Below, piece after piece: positions 49,401-59,035 of a DNA stretch of 64,000 nt. The position numbers were made by a program, and so were the translations under genes. Below the pieces are notes generated by a model. It made no database searches and was not told where the DNA came from. It saw only the letters and a program-made list of their open reading frames with translations. The DNA lies in NCBI GenBank assembly GCA_024036415.1, contig JAMWET010004990.1:363471-427470 (forward strand). The letters are read 5' to 3'. Position 1 is the first letter of the stretch; every line of letters starts with the position of its first letter. The DNA is from Prochilodus magdalenae. Its lineage: Eukaryota; Chordata; Actinopteri; Characiformes; Prochilodontidae.

Positions 49401-52400
49401 CCCTGAGCACAAATTCAGTGTTGGTCTGTTTGTCTTTCACCTCCATCCCTCGTTCCTCCCGTAGATTCCTATGCAATTTCACCTCCATTCAAATCCTTTC
49501 CTTTAACCTACAGCCACCGAACTGCATGTACTCACTGAGGGCAGATCCCCGAACTCTAATCCACAGACATACTGACCTGTACTCCTCTATGTGTCGTTTA
49601 TTCATCCCTTGTTCCTTTCATAACAACCACAGCATTGGCAACAGCCTAATAGGAAGAGGGAACTATTTAAAGCCGTATGAAAGTTCTTCAGGAAACACAC
49701 TTTCCTAGTTACATCAGCACTTGGTAGTGGTGTGGGGACTGAAGATACAGTTTGAAAGCAGAATCTATAAGCCGTTGTGTGGAGGAATGCTGTTTGGTGT
49801 TGTCACGGAGGGCTGTGATAGCATGGAATGGTCCTTTTGTACTGCACAAACTCTCACGCCACAAGTACCCAGCTTTAAGCCCACACTGGTCCAGCAATGT
49901 CCACACATTCAAAACCAATAAAGGCCAACCTACTGCCAGCATTCGAATCAGCCAAAAGGGAACTACTAATTACACTCGCCATTTCAGTTGTTTCCTGCGG
50001 TAATGCAGTTATCATTATAGCCCTGCTGTCATACTGAATTAAAAATATCTTGCTTCAAAATGCGTTTGCTGTTTCTGAGGATGGTGTCTGGTGATATCCA
50101 TCACAGAAACAGAAGTGACATCTGAAGGGTCACAGGGTCATGAAAATTCAGTTATGTTTTTCCTTTGCACACAGAGATCCTTCCTGATTCCCGGAACCAT
50201 TTGATGAAACTCTGCCCCATGGAAGGTTAAATACATGAAGTGCTTGGCATCATCTCCTGAGGAATGTTGTTTTTAAACCGTTGGATTTTTTGCTGATGCT
50301 TGACCATCCTTGCTCATGAAGGTCTAGGACCTTCTTGGATGCTCCTTTCATATTCAAGCAAAAATCTATCAGTTATTTAAGAAGTTATCGGTACGTTTTA
50401 CAGGGTTCCTAGTCTTAAATAAGTCTTAAATATCTTAAATATCCTGTTTCTAATTGTTCCTTTTACCTACCGTCCCAGCCTTTTGGGGTATTTGGGGTTT
50501 GTTTGATTTCTTATTTCTTCCTTATTGAATAAACTATTGTTGCAGAACCACACCTTTAACACTGATGTGTGTTTGGCATGTATGCTGATCACATGTCTAT
50601 ATACAGTCTTTGATAAGCCTCTCCTTTTGAACCTGTTATTTGCTAAGCATCCACTAAGATGACTCAAATGTCTAAGACAGGGAATAGAGCAGAAGGTGAA
50701 AGATCTTTGGTGTGCTGTCCGTCTTACCTTTCCGGGTCTTTCTGTATCACTTTGTAGCCGAAGGCGGTGTCTTGGTTTTGGATGAACGTCTTCCAAGCAC
50801 TTGACTCGATGTTGAAAGCCATCACCGACTGACAGGCTGCAAACCACACATATATATATATATATACTGTCAGTTACACATACACAAATCACACAGATCA
50901 GTAAAGATTTGATCTATAAGCCTGACTTTGATTACTTGACAAGCCTGTTAGCCACCTGGCGAGCTGTTAACTTTATGTTGTCCTGCTATTAACCTGTTCT
51001 AAGATCTACATCTACGGTATTTAGCTGACACTCTTATCCAGAGCGACTTACAAGGTTAATCATATTACAGGGAGGCCAATGTAGTGTTCGGAGTCTTGCC
51101 CAAGGACTCCTATTGGTGTAGCACAGCATAGTCACCCAGAACGGGAATCGAACCCCAGTCTCCCACATGGGACGGTAGCTTCCTGGTGAGTAGTGGTGTT
51201 ATCCATTGTGCCACACCAACCACACCAAGATGGGATGTATACATATATACACTCATTGCAAAACAATAGTTGCACAAATATCTGCACCCAGAGGGAATCA
51301 CCAACAGGAATGAGACTTGGTGGGTAGGTTTGACATTGTGAGACATACGCATGATACAAGTCACGCACGGCTGCACCATTACAGACATCCAGTGAGCAGT
51401 GGTGTCCTCCATGAGTCATCTTGTTAGTCAGCACCATTGTCAGACGGCTGCACCACGCAGGACTACATGCACACAGACCGTTACCACGACTGTCCTTAAC
51501 ACCACGTCACCGTCACCAAAGACTGCAGTGGTGTCGTACCAGACTGTCATGGAGTGACTCAGAATGGCAATGACATTGCATAGTGATTTTCTTTGGCTTG
51601 GAAATTTCTCGACAAAGATGGCGGACAAAACTACCGGAGCGGTGAATTTTGTGTACAAATGTAAGTACAAAATATGAATTGATGATAACAATGTGTTTAA
51701 TAGAGAAAATGCTGAGTGTTTTATATTGCTTGTGGTTTCAGGTAGTTACCATTCTCGCACCTCTGCCGTATTGTAAATAATAGCTGAAGCTACTTTCCGT
51801 TCCCAAATAAACCAATATTTAAACCGAACAGATGCAGAGACTCACTCCATCAGGTTTAAACATGTTTCAATGAGGCGTCTGATCAAAAACAAGAGTTAAA
51901 CCGAACCAAAGAGTGAAAGCAGGGCTACACGGTGGGACAGATTTTCTGATATATGTGACTTTAAATGATCAGCTCGGGGATAAAGACTATTTAACTGGTG
52001 TATGTAGCAGCCTGGGCATTGTTATCAGCAAGGTTTGCTGGTCTAAACAGGTTTATACTGGTCTAAACCTGCTAATGCTGTCTAAAATGGTTTATCCTGA
52101 TCTAAAATGATTCATTCTGGTCTAAACTGGTTTACGCTAGTCTTAAACCATGTGAAATAAAAAGACATATACATAATACACATTAATCCTTTCTATAGTT
52201 AAAATACATTTCAGATACATTGCAATCTTTGCTGAAATATACTCCAAATACATAAAAAATAAAATATTTTAGTGTAATTTTGAAATAGGGATTATGAGGA
52301 ACTGTTATGAGGAAATGTCACACATAGTAATGCACCATACAGCAATACAAAGGGAACAGAAATGAAGATAGCCAAAATACTTTGCTAATGCACTTTACAG

Positions 52401-55400
52401 TTTGGAATACCTTCTGAAATAAACTTCCATACTTCCAGTATGTTAGTTTAAGCTTTTTCTTTATTTTTTGTATTTTTTATTTTTTTTTTGCTGTTTGATA
52501 TGTTGTTTATATGAAATGCGTTTGAGGAAACTCTGTCAAACCACAATAGTTAAAGTAAAAACAGAAGTGAGTACTGCTCCTTCAGTTCAGGCATACGCCG
52601 GGATATCTGTAGCCTTTCTTAAACCCACATACGGTTTAAAAATAACAACAATAAATAATGACAAGCACAATTAAATGCAATTTGAAAACCATACTTAACA
52701 AAAAACATTTCTGTTTGAACACCCAAAGAACAATTTGCATGATTTGAAGTGTCCTTTGTAAAATGAAAGGGTTCTTTATATTGATAGATAATGTGTTTGT
52801 AGGGTTCTGTACAGAACCATCTGTGGCACGTTCGAAGAACCCACTCTTCTCCTTTTCAATAAAGAGTTATTATGGATTTTAGTGTAGACATAGACAGCAG
52901 AACACACACAATACAGATTAAGCACTGTTTAACTTTTAAATTTTTTTTTTTTTAATTAAGACTAAAAATGATTTAGTATTAGTTTTGATTTCTATTAGCA
53001 CTCAATTAAAGCACTGAATTTTTAAAGTGATATTCATCTTTGTTGTCCTCACTGCTAGTTGGCAAATGCATAAAACAACCTCAAGCTAAACTTCAAAGTT
53101 ATTATGTAATTAAACAATTTATAATCCGAATAATCAATTATTCGCTTCAATAATCAATAGATAGTTCAACTATCAAAACAGCCGTTTAACACACACATCA
53201 CACACCATGTGTGTCACCAGTCAAAGTGGGTGATGTTCTGATCTGTCATGAAGACATGCTCATGCGATGAATGAAGGTGGAGCCACTGCATTACCTGACG
53301 CTTAAAACCGCAGCCGCCTTGTTCCCCTCCAGATTTGAAAGTCATATGATACAGTGACATTCTGCAGGGCGGGTGAAATTAATAACCAGCATGCATCACT
53401 TTGAGTCAGCAGTGGCCAGGGCGGCATTTGGGCGAATGCAACCACTCCCTTAAGACTGACTGAGGCGAGAGTGTGAGTGTTCACACTTGTGTGTTGGTGT
53501 GTCTGGAGTGCTTTGTAATTACAGCACCAGAACACTAGTGGGCAATGGGGTTTCTATGCCGTGTTAAGAGAGTAGCCTCTAGTCGTTAATGGTTTGAATT
53601 GGGCCGGCGTTAATGACGTGTGCCCTGCTTGGCGTGGGACACATGGTGCTTTTGTGTGACGTGGAAACAAGTGGAGATTTAAGTACAACCAGCTTCAGTG
53701 CGTGAAATCAAGTGCTAGCCTACCAGTGCGTCATTTACATATCATTTACATAAAGCATGCCCCAGTTCATACAGATGTGTGGGTAGGGAGCCAATCACAC
53801 GACAGCTTTAAGCAATGTACGAGCCAAAGCCTACTGACTTTATGATGCTAAAATGTGTCTCCGTTCCTAACAGTGAGTAGTACCTCCACCAGCACCAGAA
53901 ACAGCTGGGACTGGATTGGGCATGTACTGGACGAGTTTCTGGATGTAGCCACATCAGTGTTCAGACACTCTCACATTAAAGACTTGGTCAGCTGGTCCAG
54001 ACTTGGTGGATGTCTTCCCTGGCACAGTTCCGAGGAGAATTCCCTGTAGGGATTGTATCCACTGCTGGTAGACCCGTATGACCGTACGCTTCCATACACC
54101 TGCAGATTCAGCTACTTCCTCCACACTATGGTCTTTGGCCACGCCCACATGCAGTCCCTCCTTTTAGCCAATCATTAACATCTGCTCTGGAGCCATTTTC
54201 CACACATGGAACGAGACATTCCCTGCACTGTAGCACCTCTTCCCAATCTGTGGATCCCGTCACTCACACCCCTCAGGGTGAGCACCGCCATCTGCAGGAG
54301 CCTGAAGTTACTACCACCTTGAACAGGCAACGACTCATTTCCTGTCAAGTAAGCTGGTACGTACGTATGTATATACACTCCTGCCAGACATGACTTTGAT
54401 TGATGAAGATGAAAGTGAGGAATAGTCAGATTTGACTGTAAGCTAGTTTGATTAACTGCTACTGATAAACTACTGGGACATTAAAGGGGAATTCCACCAA
54501 ATTCTCGAAATCTTCAAACTGCATAACTAAGCAGGGAACCACCTAGCACCACTGTACAGAACATTTGGACCATCTCACACCAAACCCATCACTCTGTTTA
54601 CCTAAACTACAGACATTTTAGCAAATGCGGTGGAGATTAAGGAGATCTCTGTGCCGGTTGATTAATGATAGAGCCCAAATGAAAGTGATCTCTACTTTAT
54701 GTGTCTGTTACAGCCCAGGGGTGCCCAGACATTGTGTGGGGTGGGATTGAGGAGGGGCAAAGTGCAATGTTTGTAGTGGGCTGAGCGGCCATACAGACAA
54801 AAAAGGCTTTGAAAAAAGAAGAAAGGCAAATATGAGAATATGTATTACATAGTGCATAAAACATCTTTAACTGTTTGCTGTGAGCAGGTGAGCTCAGGCC
54901 AAGAGCAATGTCCCCACAGGCTGGGTTAATCAGTCATCAGTAACACCTTGATCAGTAACACATTTTAACATGGTGTAAGTAACACCTCTGAGAGTTTATG
55001 GTGAGTAGGTAAAATGCCAGAGGAAGAGAAGAGAGAGAGAGAGAGATAGAGAAGACAGACCATTGCATTTGAGGAAGTTGCCTATGACTGCTTACTACAT
55101 CACCTGCCATAAAAGGACATTTTGCATATATCAGTGCTGTATTACAAACCACTGACCAGACGACAGCATGTTTCCCACCCACATTTTCTAAAATAGCCAC
55201 TCATGAACACTGCGTCGCGTCTCTTTGTTGATGTTCTTTGGTTCCATATACTGCCACCAATAAAGGGGAACTCCACCAATTTTTGAAATCCCTGCATAAG
55301 TAAAGGGATGTGATGCAAACACTAGATAAACCTACCAAGTCAGATCTGTTCTCAGTGGTGGTGAAGGTAACCAGACGTCCCCCTCTAAAAGCTCCCTCAC

Positions 55401-56161
55401 AGAAAGTTCCTACATGAGGTGGTTCTGAATACGCTGCCTGATGTCTGAGACGCTGTTTATGATAGTGTGGAGAAGATCTCAGCCTTAAACTCCACTTATG
55501 GTGGAGGGATACAAAGCTGCAGGGCGCTGTGAGGCAAAAAAATAGTCCCCAAAGAAAAGTTTCATTTCCAGGTATACCGGATTTTCTTATCGTCAACATT
55601 CCATACACACTCAGAATACACGTGGGGGTTCACTGGTGGTTTGGTTAGTAAATAAAATGGCTATATGTGTGTTCTAGACATCATGGTGACCCCTGGTTCC
55701 CATCGCCACCATAACGTTAAAGAGCTTTTGTGTGAACCATTTCACACTAAACCACTGCGAACAACTCTGAGCCACTGTATTGCGCAGAAATTTGGGGTAG
55801 CTGGTGGAATTTCCCTTTAGACAGTGGCACTTCCTCAAACTCATTCCCTCCTTCTTGGCTAACCTCGTCAAAAATACTAGTGCTGAGTTTATTGGCATAC
55901 TAGACCTTAACATGTGTAACATGTAACAATTCCCACATACCACACATGCAAATCCATAGTCAACACTATCAGACTAGGATTAGCCTTTTGGACCAGCTTT
56001 CCAGCCACATCTCCATTCCTCTAGTCTGCAGAGCTGACGAACAGCTTAATATCGTCATTAATGACGACGTTATACTTTACATACTAGATCAATAAGAAGC
56101 AATCCAAAGCTGAGGTCTTACCAGACAGCAGCAGAAAGCAGGTCAGAGCGTTCCAGTCCAT
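25131..56161 (-). CDS. itgam-like: Integrin alpha chain, CD11 (ITGAM/ITGAX/ITGAD) type with I domain, 30 exons, 1126 aa
   Basis: Exons in transcript order: 56122-56161, 50728-50836, 48634-48731, 48464-48534, 46404-46509, 46175-46308, 45598-45731, 45329-45470, 44614-44764, 44135-44208, 42156-42270, 40363-40493, 40017-40163, 39259-39453, 38332-38465, 37410-37552, 37165-37313, 36182-36313, 35992-36065, 34909-35050, 34616-34714, 33680-33759, 30940-31026, 30754-30832, 30005-30100, 29553-29639, 29307-29417, 28352-28465, 25310-25420, 25131-25226. Every junction is GT/AG and in phase; total 3381 nt. The product is a type I membrane receptor subunit that pairs with a beta-2-type chain and mediates leukocyte adhesion, phagocytosis and complement binding in mammals. 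Seen: signal peptide, FG-GAP propeller, I domain with DGSGS at 156-160, calf regions, membrane span about 1074-1094, tail GFFKS. Length and exon count match the human CD11 genes. Fish CD11-like genes need not be one-to-one orthologues of ITGAM. Confidence 0.92.
25524..25800 (-). mobile_element. Tc1-like N-terminal fragment (family C)
   Basis: Shares CAGATTTGGTGGATGCC, CCTGTAGACTGGGATTTTA, CCTACAGATTCAGCTACTTCC and CATGCAGTCACTCCTTT with copies at 27260, 33900 and 53885. Minus strand of the best copy encodes a transposase helix-turn-helix. In integrin intron 29. Confidence 0.6.
26687..26762. mobile_element. Short palindromic MITE, copy 3
   Basis: TTCCACCTTAAATGG and CGTTTAAGGTGGA inverted ends, 76 bp, in integrin intron 28 (25421-28351). 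A half-copy with one good arm (TTTAAGGTGGAA) lies at 27950-28000 and single arms at 1217 and 40194. Confidence 0.6.
27260..27540 (+). mobile_element. Tc1-like N-terminal fragment (family C), opposite orientation
   Basis: Plus strand reads [20 protein letters not shown] then [11 protein letters not shown], the recognition helix region of a Tc1-type transposase, with a TTTAAAG end near 27530. Decayed. Confidence 0.6.
28548..29255 (-). mobile_element. Tc1-like transposon, family B (fills integrin intron 27)
   Basis: Inverted ends AATAGCTGCACCCAGAAGG (left) and CTGGGTGCAGCTATTTTTTC (right). Minus strand 28673-29074 encodes [31 protein letters not shown] and [10 protein letters not shown], the core of a Tc1/mariner transposase, then shifts frame. 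About 700 bp, internally deleted. It takes up most of the 841-base intron between exons 27 and 28. Confidence 0.75.
30470..30680. repeat. A/T-rich tandem repeat, about 3 units of about 68 bp
   Basis: AAGTCAATATTCCAACCAAG followed by AATTCAATATTTTAAAAC recurs three times in integrin intron 24 (30101-30753). Confidence 0.75.
31395..32935. repeat. 231-bp satellite with dimeric higher-order structure
   Basis: Landmark CTCCCCTCGGCTA occurs at 31594, 31825, 32056, 32286, 32517 and 32748 (spacing 230-231), with a shorter first unit at 31406. Units alternate between GTTAATC/AACCTCC/GATGAAC and GTTCATC/AATCTTC/GATAAAC types. In integrin intron 22 (31027-33679). Confidence 0.92.
33895..34270 (-). mobile_element. 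Tc1-like N-terminal fragment (family C)
   Basis: Shares TCCAGATTTGGTGGAGGCC, TGCAGATTCAGCTACTTCC, TGGAACGAGACACTCCCTGC and TGTAGCACCTCTTCCCAATC with the copy at 53885. Confidence 0.65.
35150..35960. repeat. 32-bp GC-rich minisatellite
   Basis: Unit CCCCTAGCTAAACCGGATCC then CCTGCCCTTCCG, about 25 diverged copies, in integrin intron 19. It ends about 30 bases before exon 19 (35992-36065), so it sits next to a splice donor. Confidence 0.92.
36690..36997 (-). mobile_element. Tc1-like transposase N-terminal fragment (family D)
   Basis: Minus strand reads [39 protein letters not shown], the second helix-turn-helix of Tc1-type transposases (pattern T.R.DRHL...T..DL...GV..S). No DDE part. In integrin intron 17. 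Confidence 0.6.
38008..38021 (+). promoter_or_regulatory. CTCF-like motif
   Basis: CCACTAGATGGCAG matches the CTCF core at all informative positions; in integrin intron 15. Confidence 0.35.
38178..38256. repeat. (AAT)n / (ATT)n inverted microsatellite
   Basis: AAT triplets followed within 30 bases by ATT triplets, able to fold into a long hairpin. Confidence 0.8.
38661..38674 (-). promoter_or_regulatory. CTCF-like motif
   Basis: Minus strand CCAGCAGAGGGCGA fits the CTCF core; 640 bases from the plus-oriented motif at 38008. Confidence 0.35.
39481..39620 (+). repeat. Dispersed non-autonomous element, copy 3 (truncated)
   Basis: CAGTGGTGGTGAAGGTAACC to CTGACGTCTGAGATG, as in copies at 20243 and 55335. 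It begins 28 bases upstream of integrin exon 14, next to its acceptor. Confidence 0.6.
40865..41430. repeat. 35-bp minisatellite
   Basis: Unit CCTTAAAACCCTCCAGAATG then GAATTATACAGTCCA, about 16 highly uniform copies in integrin intron 11; high uniformity implies recent expansion or homogenisation. Confidence 0.93.
41452..41790 (-). mobile_element. Tc1-like transposon fragment, family A (minus)
   Basis: Reverse complement of the family at 17873 and 42677: CCAAAAGTGTTCACTCGTCT at the end, then TGAAGCATTAAGAGTTCC and CCAAACTCTACACTCGGCAC. Truncated. Confidence 0.65.
41865..42035 (+). repeat. Left arm of an inverted repeat pair
   Basis: GCAGAAAAAGAGATCAAAG, TATATATTAGAGGTGGAGAT, GGAGTACCATACTGTGTACA, GATATGGACTGGGTCAGAC. 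The reverse complement lies at 44285-44425. Confidence 0.7.
42677..43812 (+). mobile_element. Tc1-like transposon, family A copy 2 (in integrin intron 10)
   Basis: Nearly complete: terminal repeats TACACTATATTGCCAAAAGT and CTTTTGGCAATATAGTGTA in inverted orientation, about 1.14 kb. Transposase is split: 43248-43466 ([16 protein letters not shown]) then, after a frameshift, 43394-43702 ([31 protein letters not shown], ending ELKLL). The N-terminal region is damaged. Inactive, but the ends could still be mobilised in trans. Confidence 0.8.
44285..44425 (-). repeat. Right arm of the inverted repeat pair
   Basis: CCAGTCCATATCCTGATACTC, GGTACTCCTCCATATCTCCA and TTGATCTCTTTTTCTGCACA, reverse complement of 41865-42035. 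In integrin intron 9 (44209-44613). Confidence 0.7.
44614..46308 (-). other. Integrin I (von Willebrand A) domain exons 6-9
   Basis: Four exons encode residues about 142-328. The metal-ion-dependent adhesion site is complete: Asp156-Gly-Ser158-Gly-Ser160 (DGSGS, preceded by DIAFLL), Thr221 in SFTNTAGG, and Asp252 in VMIVITDG. The domain closes with [16 protein letters not shown] and the NIIAIEG linker into propeller blade 3. Human CD11b uses the same five residues for ligand-bound Mg2+. This domain binds ligand in I-domain integrins; the set argues for a functional receptor. The domain lies between blades 2 and 3 as in all I-domain alpha chains. Confidence 0.9.
45120..45205 (-). mobile_element. 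Interspersed repeat fragment
   Basis: CTTGGACTGTGGGAGGAAACC then AGAGCACCCGGAG, the reverse complement of the motif at 19900-19990. Confidence 0.45.
47020..47075 (+). mobile_element. LINE-type 3' tail
   Basis: CTCTGCACAATGACAATAAAG then TTGAATCTAATC, a 3' end common to fish non-LTR retrotransposons. In integrin intron 4 (46510-48463). Body not recognisable upstream. Confidence 0.5.
47780..48150. repeat. Inverted, eroded copy of the 231-bp satellite
   Basis: GAACTCGCTTTAGAGGATC and TGAAATAGCCGAGGGGAGC at 47880-47930 are the reverse complement of the unit at 31395-32935. A second unit at about 48047 has many small deletions (AAACTCGCTTAATAATCAC). In integrin intron 4. Confidence 0.8.
49556..49605 (+). 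repeat. Isolated 39-bp minisatellite unit
   Basis: CTCTAATCCACAGACATACTG then ACCTGTACTCCTCTATGTGTC matches one unit of the array at 4205-6017 with few differences. Single copy, in integrin intron 2 (48732-50727). Confidence 0.7.
51010..51225 (-). mobile_element. tRNA-derived SINE, minus copy
   Basis: Reads in reverse: 3' core CACTCTTATCCAGAGCGACT, B box GGGAATCGAACCCC, then the region opposite CACCACTA and the A box (CCATTGTGCCACACCAAC). In integrin intron 1. Confidence 0.75.
51241..51575 (-). mobile_element. Tc1-like fragment, family B
   Basis: Left end CACTCATTGCAAAACAATAG then ATCTGCACCCAGAGGG, and 51440-51560 matching the transposase fragment at 13122-13285. Truncated. Confidence 0.65.
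51600..53880. other. Integrin intron 1, no recognised feature
   Basis: A/T-rich sequence. 52020-52140 has short tandem phrases (GGTCTAAACTGGTTTA and variants, about five). No exon-like conservation seen. Confidence 0.4.
53885..54350 (-). mobile_element. Tc1-like N-terminal fragment (family C), best copy
   Basis: Minus strand 53954-54148 encodes [19 protein letters not shown] then [15 protein letters not shown], a clear Tc1-type helix-turn-helix; no DDE core follows. Confidence 0.65.
55335..55690 (+). repeat. Dispersed non-autonomous element, copy 4
   Basis: Same motifs as copy 2 in the same order over about 350 bases, in integrin intron 1, about 430 bases from exon 1. Confidence 0.65.
56122..56161 (-). 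other. Integrin exon 1: start codon and signal peptide
   Basis: ATG at 56161-56159 begins [13 protein letters not shown], followed after a GTAAGA donor by ACQSVMAFN from exon 2 (50836). The joined peptide is a typical short signal sequence with the propeller starting at AFNIES. The first intron is about 5.3 kb. Confidence 0.85.
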
Positions 56162-56320
56162 TCTGAGTGCCGTGATGAGGATCAGAGAGACGGAGCTGGA
56201 GGATGCATAAGAAGGACGGTGCAGGCAGCAGATGTGCGAGTGCTGTTTGGAGGCGTGTTGGAAAGCTGAGCAGAAAACAGAGCGGGGAGTGTCACAATCC
56301 GTCCAGGAGGAACAGCCAGT

Positions 56321-56332
56321 AAAAGAGGAAAT
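56321..56332 (+). promoter_or_regulatory. PU.1-like purine-rich site upstream of the integrin start
   Basis: AAAAGAGGAAAT on the plus strand, 160 bases upstream of the integrin ATG (gene on minus). The AAAAGAGGAA core is the preferred form of the myeloid ETS factor PU.1, which is known to drive the mammalian CD11b promoter. No TATA box is obvious in the 250 bases upstream of the ATG, also usual for CD11 genes. Function is inferred from the motif and position. Confidence 0.35.
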
Positions 56333-56639
56333 AGCTGTGCAGGATGCAAAAAGAGAAGGTCTGTGTACCAACGAAGACTCCAAAATATAACCCTGAAAGG
56401 TCATTTATGTGACAGTAACGCTCGCCCCCGCCTTAACCCTTACCTGCTTATCTCTGGCCCCACACACACCCCTCCACCCCCGTCTAAAGAGGAAACTTCG
56501 TTCTTATGCGGAACTCGGTATACGGAATATTGCAACTTCTGGTGATTAATAAACCTTGACAGTGTCACAGCAACATCACAGCAACGCAACACTCTGCAGC
56601 ACTCTCGATCCAACTGCTGTTTTAGAACATGAAGAAAAG

Positions 56640-58130
56640 CAACTAGTGTGAATTGGGGGACGCCATTGTAGAATGAGGTAATGTGGGAGAACATTCTGGA
56701 ATTAAGTGAATGGGGAGAATATGGTAGGACAGTGGGAATGAAAAGCATACTGTAGGACAGTGTGAATTGAGGACAGAAAATTCTAGAATAGTGTGAATGG
56801 AGAAGACGCTGTGGAACATCGCAAATTGATGAAGACATTCTAGCACAAGGTGAATTTAAATGTTCTACCATGTTCTCTCCATTCTAGAATGGTGAGTGGA
56901 GAAAATATTCTAGAACAGTGTAAATCAAAGATGTTTTTGAACAGGGTGAATGGGAAGGATGCTGTAGAGCAGTGTGAATTAAAGAAGAAAATTCTAGAAG
57001 AGTGTGAAGTGAGGAGGACATTCTAGAACAGGGTGAATTTAAATGTTCTGCCATGTTCTCCCCATTCTAGAATGGTGAGTGGAGAAGCTACACTAGAACA
57101 ATGTAAATCAAGGATGGTGCTTTTAAACAGGGTGCATGGGGACAATGCAATACAACAGTGTGAATTAAGGAAGAAAATTCTAGAACAGTGTGAAGTGAGG
57201 AGGAGATTCTAGAACAGTGTGAAGTGAGGAGGGCATTCTAGAACAGTGTGAAGTGAGGAGGAGATTCTAGAACAGTGTGAAGTGAGGAGGGCATTCTAGA
57301 ACAGTGTGAAGTGGGGAGGGCATTCTAGAACAGTGTGAAGTGTGGAGGACATTCTAGAACAGTGTGAAGTGAGGAGGGCATTCTAGAACAGTGTGAAGTG
57401 TGGAGGGCATTCTAGAACAGTGTGAAGTGGGGAGGAGATTCTAGAACAGTGTGAAGTGAGGAGGGCATTCTAGAACAGTGTGAAGTGAGGAGGGCATTCT
57501 AGAACAGTGTGAAGTGAGGAGGAGATTCTAGAACAGTGTGAAGTGAGGAGGGCATTCTAGAACAGTGTGAAGTGAGGAGGGCATTTTAGAACAGTGTGAA
57601 GTGAGGAGGGCATTCTAGAACAGTGTGAAGTGGGAAGGGGATTCTAGAACAGTGTGAAGTGAGGAGGGCATTCTAGAACAGTGTGAAGTGAGGAGGGCAT
57701 TCTAGAACAGTGTGAAGTGGGGAGGAGATTCTAGAACAGTGTGAAGTGAGGAGGGCATTCTAGAACAGTGTGAAGTGAGGAGGGCATTCTAGAACAGTGT
57801 GAAGTGAGGAGGACATTCTAGAACAGTGTGAAGTGAGGATATACTAAAGAGGTGTTAAAGAAGAGGGTGCTGTAGAACATTCTAGAACAGTGTGAAGTGA
57901 GGAGGACATTCTAGAACAGTGTGAAGTGAGGAGGACATTCTAGAACAGTGTGAAGTGAGGATATACTAAAGAGGTGTTAAAGAAGAGGGTGCTGTAGAAC
58001 ATTCTAGAACAGTGTGAAGTGAGGAGGACATTCTAGAACAGTGTGAAGTGAGGATATACTAAAGAGGTGTTAAAGAAGAGGGTGCTGTAGAACAGGGTGA
58101 ACTGATGAGGACAATCTAGAACAGTATAAT
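56640..58130. repeat. 29-bp minisatellite built on TTCTAGAA, upstream of the integrin gene
   Basis: Core array from 57170: ATTCTAGAACAGTGTGAAGT then GAGGAGGGC, about 30 units, highly uniform. Diverged units extend back to 56640. A 40-base insert (ATATACTAAAGAGGTGTTAA and following) recurs three times at 57838-58080. More units at 59040-59130 and one near 62255 suggest interruption by inserted DNA. Confidence 0.92.
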
Positions 58131-58139
58131 TAGCAAACA

Positions 58140-59035
58140 CCTTACTCATGGGTGGATAACACCGGCAGCACTGCACTGATACGAGACGATTTTGTACCAG
58201 CACGAGTTACTAAATCATGATACTGAAAACATCTTTCCAGATCAATAATTTCACAACTTAGTGTGCTTAATTTTTTCATATAATCATAAGCATCAGTAAC
58301 AGAACCATTCTAATTACTGCTATTCATGACTTTTCTTGTCATTTTATGCTATTTTAAAGTAAATAGGCTACTTAGCTAACTAGCTAACATGCTGTTTAGC
58401 TTTTTGGTTGCAATGAACTGGTATACTGCTCTACTGTACACACACACGCACCCCACCACACACATATGTCTACATTTACACAGAACCGTGTGGAGAACCA
58501 AACACCGCTTTTATTTTTCTCTTTTGAGTGTTATTATGAGCAGAAATGCTCGCTCTGTTGGCGTTAGCATAAGCGCTAATAGCGTTAGCTTCTCCTAGCG
58601 GGTCTCCTGAGGTAGTAATGCTCTCTACAGAGTAACAACTCTACACATATGGATCAGAACATCATCATACCGTCTTAGTTTACATCCTGGAGCTCTTACT
58701 GGAGTATCATAGTGCTGGTGGAGCTTCTTCTCCATCTGGAGAGTAAACGATTCACTACGCTGAGGTTAGCTTTAGCTGCTAACGTTAGCAAACACAGAGG
58801 ATCCACAGTGAGGCTAATACAGCAGCTCTACTGGCTTTAGAAAGATAAATCAGTAAATCTGTTACCTATAGGGTGTACATATGACATCACAGCCTTAAAC
58901 ACAGTGTAATATAACTGTTATTGAGGAGGTTTTATCTGTAATAATCGAATTGATTACAAATTGTGCCTCCATTCTAACTGGGTGGTGGTTACCTGTCTGG
59001 AAGCGTCTTGAAATCCTTTACAATCAATGAATTCA
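58140..59035. other. Insert within the minisatellite region
   Basis: Sequence without TTCTAGAA units separating array parts; contains GCTAACTAGCTAACATGCTG and CTGCTAACGTTAGC phrases. No gene or clear element ends found. Confidence 0.35.

Noticed and set aside
56440..56871. 143-codon minus-strand frame upstream of the integrin start
   Set aside because: It overlaps diverged units of the TTCTAGAA array and shows no signal peptide, domain or splice link to exon 1.
57170..58130. CRISPR-like regular repeats of 29 bp
   Set aside because: The repeats are head to tail with no unique spacers, and the DNA is vertebrate; it is a minisatellite.
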